Assembly (NCBI GenBank): GCA_035545895.1
Contig: DASZXJ010000124.1
Location: 1 to 7,558 of the forward strand
DNA from: DASZXJ01 sp035545895
Lineage (GTDB): Bacteria > Planctomycetota > Phycisphaerae > Tepidisphaerales > Tepidisphaeraceae
Direction: 5' to 3'
Length of the DNA stretch: 7,558 nt
The notes below the pieces were generated by a model, which saw nothing but the letters and a program-made list of their open reading frames with translations, was not told the origin of the DNA and did no database searches. Below are positions 1 to 4,968 of the stretch, in pieces (the stretch's first letter is position 1; the number at the start of each line of letters is the position of its first letter). The translations under genes and the position numbers were made by a program.

Positions 1-328
1 AATAGTTCAGTTCCTTTTCGTGACGGCGCAGCAGATGGCCGACGATCATCTGCCGGCCCAGCTCGGTCACTTCCGGAATCGCCATGCCTCCGAGTTCGGA
101 AAGCACCTGCTCGCCAAGCAACTCAAACGACACCACGCGCACCCGGCAGAAGCCGTTCAGCCCGCTGTTGCAGGTCAATTCGCGCTCGGTGATGAATGTT
201 TCCTGCTTGGGAACAATCCAAAAAATCGACTTGCCCAGCGGCTCGGCGCGCAACATCTCCACAATGCTTTGAAAGCAGTGCAGCGACTTGCCGCTGCCCG
301 CGCGACCAATGACGAAGCGAACAGACAT
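1..328 (-). CDS. addB: AddB-like ATP-dependent helicase/nuclease subunit, N-terminal fragment
   Basis: This gene runs off the left edge of the window, so only its first 109 codons are visible and no stop is seen. Translation from the ATG at 328-326 begins MSVRFVIGRAGSGKS; residues 8-15 (GRAGSGKS) are a Walker A P-loop at the extreme N terminus, the hallmark position in AddB/RexB proteins. A segment around residues 36-51 (FWIVPKQETFITEREL) and one at 64-70 (RVVSFEL) also match the conserved order in AddB-type proteins. In that family the protein partners AddA in double-strand-break end resection in the cytoplasm and carries a C-terminal nuclease domain with an iron-sulfur cluster, which lies outside this window. 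No AddA partner is visible here; it would have to lie beyond the left edge. There is no clear Shine-Dalgarno motif before the ATG. A different PD-(D/E)XK helicase-like nuclease with the same N terminus remains possible. Confidence 0.8.
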   Translation of the reverse strand, partial: MSVRFVIGRAGSGKSLHCFQSIVEMLRAEPLGKSIFWIVPKQETFITERELTCNSGLNGFCRVRVVSFELLGEQVLSELGGMAIPEVTELGRQMIVGHLLRRHEKELNY

Positions 329-479
329 TTGCCGACATTGTATCCTAACAATTGCCGAAAAGAAGGGAATTGAAAACCAAGACTTGGGACGATTCGCAAT
401 TCAGCCCCATCGCTCGCGACGGTGTGAAAAGAAGATGACAAGACAACGTAGCGAAATGAGTCGCGACTCGGTTCTTCGA
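329..479. other. Intergenic region between transporter stop and addB start
   Basis: This 151-bp stretch separates two minus-strand genes and has no convincing ORF. On the minus strand a TACAAT hexamer (plus positions 337-342) lies 8 nt before the addB ATG and resembles a sigma-70 -10 box; without a good -35 it is weak, and its closeness would imply a near-leaderless transcript. Two dyads are present: a perfect 12-bp palindrome GAGTCGCGACTC at 458-469, just after the transporter stop, and CCAAGACTTGG at 377-387, which on the minus strand is followed by TTTT. Neither makes a strong terminator hairpin because the palindromes have almost no loop. Confidence 0.4.
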
Positions 480-2324
480 TCAAGACGAACCTGTTGCGAT
501 TTGGACACATGCTTGCTGTCGTGTCTTCTCTGAATAAGTCAATTCCGCGAGTTGCGATAGCATGGCTGCAAATTCGTGTTCTCGGCGTACCTCGACGGGC
601 TTGCCGTCCATCCCCTTCATTAATGCGATTTGACAAGTTTCGGCGAGCGATACGCCCGCGTCAATCGACATTTCAATGAAGTTGATGGTCGCTTCCGCCC
701 GGTTGACCAGCGTCTTCATCAGATGGCGTATATGCGTTCGTGAAATCGGTGCCACCTGCACGATAGCCACCCACGAGACGCCTGATTCATCCACGCGCGC
801 AGCCGTCTCGCTGGCCAGCGATTGGGATGAAATCGCCTCGGCGGCGATGCCCTTCTTCTCCGCCGCACAAGCCAGCAACTTGGCGGCGGCGGCGTCGATT
901 TCATTCTGGGCGGCCACGCAAAGCAATGTCAATTTCGATTCGCTGGGCTTGGTGTGTGAATCTGCCAGGCAAGTCGAATCGAACAGCGCAAGCGAATCTC
1001 GTACCTGTTCAGCGTTGATTAAACCGCTGAGCTGATCTCGCTTTAAATGCTGCAATGTCGGTAAAAGCAATCTGTCACACACGGCGTCAAATGGCGATTC
1101 CTTGAGTTGCTCCTGAACAATCTGTTCAACCGTATATTCATCCCGCACGAGAAGGCGCTGATACAATCGCGCAACCAGCGGAACACTTGCATCGCTCCAG
1201 AACAGATAGTGAATCAAGGCAAACTGCGGGACGTGCTTGCCTAGGACGGCAAGACTGACCGTGATCGGCACCGCCAGGATCAGGCCGACCGGGCCCCAAA
1301 CCCATGCCCAGAAGACGCTGGCTACGACAACGCCCAGGCTGGAGATGCCGGTGCTGGCGGAGTAAAGCCAAGGCTCCAATACCATGTTGGTGAATAGTTC
1401 CATCACAGCATACATGCAAACCACACCCAGCGGCCGACTCCATCCGGGGAAAACGGCGATGGTCAGCAGCATCGTAAGAGAGGCTGCAATCCATGGCCCG
1501 ACAAACGGCACGAATCGCAATAGTCCGGCGACGACGCCCCAAAGCATCGCATTGGGTACGCCAAATATTCCCAACCCGATGGCAATCATCAATCCAAAAC
1601 TGGTATTCACAATTGCTTCAGTGCGCAAATATTTGCTTATCCGATCGGCAACTTCTTCCATGGCAGCCGTCGTCAAACTGATCTGTCGCATGCCGGCGAC
1701 CCATACGAGTCGGTCCCGCACGTCGGCTTGATGTAACAGCAGAAAAATCAGCAAAAGCAGTGTCACCAGAAGCTGGCTGAGCGGGAACACGAATGAGCCC
1801 GCCACCATCGAGGTGATTCCCAGATAATCGACGCTCGGGCTTCCGACAATTTCCACCTTCATCGGATGATCGATCGGCGGCTGCGGCAATAAGCCGAGCC
1901 CGTCAACGGAAGCGGGCGCTGTACTTGGCTGTGATGCCGCCAGTTCCTGTTTGATCTCGGTGAACGTTCCCGTCAGCCTCGCGAATGTACCACTGCTGCT
2001 TTTGCGAATTTCGCGCACTCGGGTAACTAGATTCTCTTTGTAATCCGGTAGTTTGCGCGACAAATCAACGACTTGGCCGCCGACTAGAAATCCAAGACTC
2101 AGCGTGAAAATCAAGGTCAGGACGATTGTGATGACAACCGCCGGAATGTGCGGAATTCGCCATCGTTCAAACCGGACCACAAGCGGCGAAAGCAGAAAGG
2201 TTAACAACACCGCCAGCGCGGTGGGAACCAGAATGTCGCGCGCCAAATACAATGCGGCGATACTCAGCAGTAAAGCAATTAGTCGAGTTGTTTTCGAAGC
2301 AGTGGTTATACTGGTGCCGTCCAT
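480..2324 (-). CDS. AI-2E family transporter with long C-terminal cytosolic extension
   Basis: This encodes a 614-residue integral inner-membrane protein of the AI-2E transporter (PerM/TqsA/YdiK-like) family, whose members include exporters of autoinducer-2 and Na+/H+ antiporters; the substrate here cannot be told. Hydrophobic segments are visible at about residues 14-50 (two close helices), 61-82, 172-198, 240-266, 272-292, 298-316 and 328-360. Family-like motifs include the N-terminal ALYLARDILVPTALAVLLTF and GVVAGLLRFVPFVGPWIAA near 263-281. The linker at about 130-165 is rich in Pro and Ser. Typical family members are about 350-370 residues; this one continues for roughly 250 more, with a helical linker (about 380-450) and an alpha/beta region (about 464-555) resembling a B12-binding-like Rossmann domain without a DxHxxG motif. 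The ATG at 2324 is preferred over an in-frame GTG at 2357 that would overlap the upstream gene. It lies 7 nt after that gene's stop, so translational coupling is likely. Confidence 0.9.
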   Translation of the reverse strand: MDGTSITTASKTTRLIALLLSIAALYLARDILVPTALAVLLTFLLSPLVVRFERWRIPHIPAVVITIVLTLIFTLSLGFLVGGQVVDLSRKLPDYKENLVTRVREIRKSSSGTFARLTGTFTEIKQELAASQPSTAPASVDGLGLLPQPPIDHPMKVEIVGSPSVDYLGITSMVAGSFVFPLSQLLVTLLLLIFLLLHQADVRDRLVWVAGMRQISLTTAAMEEVADRISKYLRTEAIVNTSFGLMIAIGLGIFGVPNAMLWGVVAGLLRFVPFVGPWIAASLTMLLTIAVFPGWSRPLGVVCMYAVMELFTNMVLEPWLYSASTGISSLGVVVASVFWAWVWGPVGLILAVPITVSLAVLGKHVPQFALIHYLFWSDASVPLVARLYQRLLVRDEYTVEQIVQEQLKESPFDAVCDRLLLPTLQHLKRDQLSGLINAEQVRDSLALFDSTCLADSHTKPSESKLTLLCVAAQNEIDAAAAKLLACAAEKKGIAAEAISSQSLASETAARVDESGVSWVAIVQVAPISRTHIRHLMKTLVNRAEATINFIEMSIDAGVSLAETCQIALMKGMDGKPVEVRREHEFAAMLSQLAELTYSEKTRQQACVQIATGSS

Positions 2325-2331
2325 TTGTGCT

Positions 2332-2655
2332 TCACGATGTTGGCGGAGATTCCGCACGAGCGGCCTTGTGTCGCGCGATTTGCCAGTTGATGACTCGAAT
2401 CAGCGATCGAGTCAGGCCGGCAGACAGGAATGAATGGATGGACCGGGCCGCTTCCGGCGAACCCGCAACGAACCCCACCGCAGCCGCGGTTACAACGCTC
2501 GTAATGGGATGTTCTCGAAGAGGTTGCAACGGATCAATTCCTCGCGCGGTTTCTTTCAATCGCTGTTTACAAGTAGCGGCATCGTTCAGATCGCAAGATT
2601 CCGAACTCTGGGGTTCGGAAGTTACTTTCGCCAGATGATCTGTCGAGCTGCCCAT
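2332..2655 (-). CDS. Small unknown protein in the YqjK position
   Basis: A 107-residue protein I cannot assign to a named family. The first 45 or so residues are polar and charged with several Ser and Cys. Residues about 46-66 (REHPITSVVTAAAVGFVAGS) form a short Ala/Gly/Val-rich hydrophobic stretch resembling the C-terminal glycine-rich helix of DUF883-type proteins, followed by a basic helix around residues 75-100. The ATG at 2655-2653 is chosen because an AGGAG lies 7 nt upstream; a TTG further upstream (2694) would lengthen the overlap and has no better support. It overlaps the upstream holin-like gene by 34 bp and ends 7 nt before the transporter ATG. A small protein with a weakly hydrophobic segment following DUF883 and YqjE-like genes mirrors yqjK in Escherichia coli, so a membrane-associated role is inferred from position only. 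Confidence 0.65.
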   Translation of the reverse strand: MGSSTDHLAKVTSEPQSSESCDLNDAATCKQRLKETARGIDPLQPLREHPITSVVTAAAVGFVAGSPEAARSIHSFLSAGLTRSLIRVINWQIARHKAARAESPPTS

Positions 2656-2903
2656 CCCAGTGCTCCTGCAATAACCAACCCGCTGACTCCACAAAGGGTC
2701 GCGGCAATCGGCGTGGAAACCTGCTGGGCCAGTAGAAGAAACAAGCCAAAGACGAAAAATCCCAGCCCCAGGATTCCGATCAAAGCCGCCGCGACGATGA
2801 GAATCGCAGCGACCTCCAGCCGAAGCAGATGGCGGCCCAGCGCCCGACCTTCCGCTTCCGCCAGATCAGCCGTTGCAACGACCAAATTGGCCAATGCTTC
2901 CAT
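2622..2903 (-). CDS. YqjE-like Phage_holin_3_6 family membrane protein
   Basis: A 93-residue membrane protein. An N-terminal amphipathic helix with acidic and basic residues (about 1-28, ATADLAEAEGRALGRHLLRLE) is followed by two hydrophobic segments, about 30-59 and 63-86, and a basic tail ending RQIIWRK. This helix-TM-TM pattern, with the charged helix leading directly into TM1, is that of the Phage_holin_3_6 (PF07332) family, which includes E. coli YqjE. Despite the family name these chromosomal proteins are not lysis proteins; their exact role is unknown. The ATG lies 3 nt after the stop of the DUF883 gene with only a weak purine-rich stretch before it, so coupling to that gene is likely. 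The pairing of a DUF883 gene with this family in the same order as yqjD-yqjE strengthens the call. Confidence 0.8.
   Translation of the reverse strand: MEALANLVVATADLAEAEGRALGRHLLRLEVAAILIVAAALIGILGLGFFVFGLFLLLAQQVSTPIAATLCGVSGLVIAGALGWAARQIIWRK
2663..2667 (-). promoter_or_regulatory. Ribosome binding site deciding the start of the small unknown gene
   Basis: On the minus strand AGGAG stands 7 nt before the ATG at 2655. It lies inside the upstream holin-like gene and supports this start rather than the upstream TTG at 2694, implying a true 34-bp gene overlap. Confidence 0.6.
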
Positions 2904-2906
2904 GGA

Positions 2907-3251
2907 TTACTTTCGTGAAAACAGTTTCGCCAGGATAAATCCGACGCCAAAAGCAACGAGAACCGCACGAACCGGATTTTCGCCGATCTGTTCCTCGACC
3001 GCCGAAACCTGCTCCGAGCCGCGCTCTTTGAGATCGCTCAAGCGTTCCTTGAGAGATTCAACCGCATTTGAAGCTTCTTCCTTGGCGACTTCGGCGCCGC
3101 CTCGGCCAAGCCCGAAGGCGTGGCTGAGCAGGTCCATCACGTCCTGTCGAAGCTGCGAAAAACTCGCATGAATTTTCTTCATTTCCTCAGAAACCTGGGA
3201 AGCGCCGCCATTTTCCATGGAGCTGGTTTCGGTTGTTGATTCGGATTCCAT
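2907..3251 (-). CDS. DUF883 (YqjD/ElaB-like) tail-anchored membrane protein
   Basis: A 114-residue protein. Residues 1-20 are Ser/Thr/Glu-rich and probably disordered. Residues about 21-88 are a long charged helical region (EEMKKIHASFSQLRQDVMDLL, then VESLKERLSDLKERGSEQV) suited to a coiled coil. The C terminus is a single hydrophobic helix introduced by the family signature ENPVRAVLVAFGVGFILAKLF and closed by SRK. This is the architecture of DUF883 proteins such as E. coli YqjD, ElaB and YgaM, which are inner-membrane tail-anchored, expressed in stationary phase and reported to bind ribosomes; ribosome binding is not shown here. The ATG at 3251 has an AGGAG 7 nt upstream. A second Met at residue 12 lacks comparable support. 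It is followed after 3 nt by the YqjE-like gene. Confidence 0.85.
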   Translation of the reverse strand: MESESTTETSSMENGGASQVSEEMKKIHASFSQLRQDVMDLLSHAFGLGRGGAEVAKEEASNAVESLKERLSDLKERGSEQVSAVEEQIGENPVRAVLVAFGVGFILAKLFSRK

Positions 3252-3308
3252 GATCGCACTCCTATTGCGTAAAACGACTCGGATTGAAATTCGGCGTCGG
3301 TCCCCCGA

Positions 3309-3488
3309 TTACACCGGGGAAGGCGGGCCGCCTCTGAATAATTGAAACGCCAGCGAAATCACAAACAGGATGAGGAAGATCGCAAACAGCACTCGTGCGA
3401 TGCCCATCGAGTTCTCGGCAACACCGGTAAAACCAAATGCCGCGGCGATCAAGGCGATCACCAGAAAGATCAGCGTCCAATACAACAT
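3309..3488 (-). CDS. DUF1328 (YtjA-like) small membrane protein
   Basis: A 59-residue hydrophobic peptide beginning MLYWTLIFLVIALIAAAFGF and ending FQLFRGGPPSPV. Two membrane helices are evident, about residues 3-20 and 30-52, joined by a short turn, TGVAENSMGIA. The LYW start, the FGF(T)G.A motif after the first helix and the ARVLF..FLI..V.S second helix are the signature of DUF1328/YtjA proteins, short membrane peptides common in bacteria and often found in stress gene clusters; the molecular function is unknown. A strong GGAGGT lies 4 nt before the ATG (plus positions 3493-3498), the best ribosome site in the window. It sits 95 bp downstream of the DUF2383 gene and 57 bp upstream of the DUF883 gene, on the same strand as both. 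Confidence 0.9.
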   Translation of the reverse strand: MLYWTLIFLVIALIAAAFGFTGVAENSMGIARVLFAIFLILFVISLAFQLFRGGPPSPV

Positions 3489-3583
3489 AAAAACCTCCGA
3501 TCAAAGTTCCGGCTGAAGCCCGCCCGCCGAGTCCGGCAAAGAACGGATGTTGCTCGGGTCAGCGGGGCGGGTTTGCCAGCGAG

Positions 3584-4036
3584 TTAATTCTGTTTCGCCG
3601 CATCCCTCAACGATTTAATTCGATCGTGCGTCGCGCGAACCGTCGCCAGTTGATCAGTGATCACTGGGTCAAACTCGACCGGCGAACCGGCTTCGACGGC
3701 CCTTCGAAATTCTTCCAAGGCTACGTCTTCGCCACGTTCGCATTCGGAAAGAATTGCATGGCGATCGTTAGAACTAATTGCAATTTCAAGATTCATCCAG
3801 CCTCGTTGCAGAGCGCCGCTCATGCTTCCACCTTCGCTGGTCTTTTCCCCTATCGCTTCGATCAGACTGCCAATTTGCCGGGCAAACTGGTCTCGTTGAA
3901 AGCTATACGCCATTAATTCGTCCGTTAAAACAGGGTCTTTGACGGCTTGGGCGGCGGTTTTGAAGCCATTCCGGCTGTCAAGCAGAGTCTGATGAAGGTC
4001 ATTCAGCAATTTCGCGGTGTCTTGAGTTGCATTCAT
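3584..4036 (-). CDS. PA2169/DUF2383 family four-helix-bundle protein
   Basis: A 150-residue soluble, mostly helical protein. The core features of the PA2169 family (DUF2383) are visible: an N-terminal LLNDLHQTLLDSRNGFKTAAQ helix (about 10-30), AVKDPVLTDELMAYSFQRDQFA (31-52), a Gly/Ser turn leading into the diagnostic GALQRGWMNL (74-83), and HAILSECERGEDVALEEFR (93-111). The family has a ferritin-like bundle; acidic and His residues at H94, E98, E100 and E103 could be structural or metal-binding, which cannot be decided here. Function is unknown, though such genes commonly sit in stress clusters. The ATG at 4036 follows GGGAG by 5 nt. It is the first gene of the minus-strand run and diverges from the LuxR regulator across 203 bp, so the block's main promoter should lie just upstream. 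Confidence 0.88.
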   Translation of the reverse strand: MNATQDTAKLLNDLHQTLLDSRNGFKTAAQAVKDPVLTDELMAYSFQRDQFARQIGSLIEAIGEKTSEGGSMSGALQRGWMNLEIAISSNDRHAILSECERGEDVALEEFRRAVEAGSPVEFDPVITDQLATVRATHDRIKSLRDAAKQN

Positions 4037-4239
4037 GACTACTCCCTTGCTTAAATTCCTGCATCAAGTTTTATTTTCTGAGTAAAGCTTATGACCCTTA
4101 CTAAAGTTAGAATATCAGGGCTCCACTGATGCCTTGCTGCGAATTGGCAGAACTATACTGTCAGGGAACAAATGGCAGCGGGAAAAGCTGGTTTCGAAAA
4201 TGGAAAACGAAATCAAGCGCCTGCCGATTGGAGATCACA
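4037..4239. promoter_or_regulatory. Divergent intergenic region with candidate promoters and a weak dyad
   Basis: This AT-richer region must hold promoters for both directions. On the plus strand a TATACT at 4154-4159 is a good -10 hexamer about 80 nt before the regulator ATG, but no clear -35 lies 16-18 nt upstream. On the minus strand TGATATTCT (plus 4109-4117) resembles an extended -10 about 75 nt before the DUF2383 ATG, again with no good -35. An imperfect dyad, AGTAAAG (4081-4087) and CCTTACT (4096-4102), lies between the minus-strand candidate and the gene and could be an operator. TAAAG also recurs in direct orientation at 4083 and 4102. These are visual matches only. Confidence 0.3.
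4230..4233 (+). promoter_or_regulatory. Ribosome binding site deciding the LuxR regulator start
   Basis: GGAG lies 6 nt before the ATG at 4240. The longer in-frame reading from 4129 would add 37 residues with no receiver-domain similarity, so this site fixes the start at 4240. Confidence 0.75.
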
Positions 4240-4938
4240 ATGGCTGCTACAACAGCACCAAGAAACGGAACACGAACCAAAACGACGGTACTTCTGATCG
4301 ACGATCATCCGATCGTGCGAAAAGGAATTGCGGCACTGATCAATTCCGAGCCGGACCTGGAAGTGTGCGGCGAGGCAGCCACCATGCAGGAAACGCTCGG
4401 GCTTATCGCGAAGGTTCACCCGCAACTGGCGATTGTCGATATATCGCTTGACGGCAACAATGGCATCGAGCTGATTAAAAATCTCTCATCGCGATGGCCC
4501 AACATTCCGCTGCTTGCTTATTCGATGCATGATGAATCGATCTATGCCGAGCGAGCACTTCGCGCGGGCGCCAAAGGCTATGTGATGAAGCAGTCGCCGC
4601 CGGAATCCCTTCTTTCGGCGATTCGACAGGTGCTCAAAGGCAAGACCTATTTAAGCGATCAAATGTCTGATCGTCTTCTAGGCAAATGGGTTGGAGCGGG
4701 CACGACCACCACACCCATGGCGTTGCCGATCGAGAAACTCAGCGATCGTGAATTGGAAGTCCTCGAACTGCTTGGCAAGGGTCAGGGCACATCACAAATC
4801 GCCGACAAGCTCTGCCTCAGCGTCAAGACAATTGAGACCTATCGGGAGCATCTCAAGCATAAACTGAATCTGGCCAACAGCCAGGAGTTGCTCCGGTATG
4901 CAATTGAATGGTCGCTCAATCGGGCGGCCACCAAGTAG
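4240..4938 (+). CDS. NarL/FixJ-type response regulator, REC + LuxR HTH
   Basis: A 232-residue DNA-binding response regulator. The receiver spans about residues 15-133: acidic pocket D21-D22 in VLLIDDHPIVRKG, phosphoacceptor D67 in LAIVDISLDGNNG, switch residue S95 in AYSMHDE and K117 in GYVMKQ, so all catalytic positions are intact. The usual 'MP' after the phosphoacceptor is replaced by LD, which I recall from other NarL-like regulators carrying 'DISL..' and 'SMHDE..YAERALRAGA'. A Thr/Pro-rich linker (about 152-164) leads to a LuxR-type helix-turn-helix at about 166-226 (LSDRELEVLELLGKG, then TSQIADKLCLSVKTIETYREHLKHKL). It should bind DNA as a phosphorylation-driven dimer in the cytoplasm. 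The gene is followed after 30 bp by a HisKA_3 kinase, the normal partner class for NarL-type regulators. Its targets are unknown; the divergent stress-like block is a candidate. Confidence 0.93.
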   Translation: MAATTAPRNGTRTKTTVLLIDDHPIVRKGIAALINSEPDLEVCGEAATMQETLGLIAKVHPQLAIVDISLDGNNGIELIKNLSSRWPNIPLLAYSMHDESIYAERALRAGAKGYVMKQSPPESLLSAIRQVLKGKTYLSDQMSDRLLGKWVGAGTTTTPMALPIEKLSDRELEVLELLGKGQGTSQIADKLCLSVKTIETYREHLKHKLNLANSQELLRYAIEWSLNRAATK

Positions 4939-4968
4939 AAGCTACATTGGTTTTTCGTAGCGGTCAGG

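Noticed and set aside
175..636. A 153-codon minus-strand frame bridging the addB start and transporter end
   Set aside because: It overlaps two well-supported genes in another frame and has no recognisable motif or ribosome site.
2622..2903. Prophage remnant suggested by the holin-family name
   Set aside because: Phage_holin_3_6 members next to DUF883 genes are ordinary chromosomal membrane proteins, and no other phage gene is present.
2434..3171. A 245-codon plus-strand open frame opposite the holin-like and DUF883 genes
   Set aside because: The product is Arg/Ser/Ala-rich low-complexity sequence with no recognisable domain, and the opposite strand carries three recognisable small genes with ribosome sites.
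3252..3308. Possible terminator between the DUF1328 and DUF883 genes
   Set aside because: An imperfect minus-strand stem (8 of 11 pairs with three mismatches, 3-nt loop, then TTTT) is too weak to call.
4129..4239. N-terminal extension of the LuxR regulator by 37 residues
   Set aside because: The GGAG at 4230-4233 fits the ATG at 4240, and the extension has no similarity to receiver domains.
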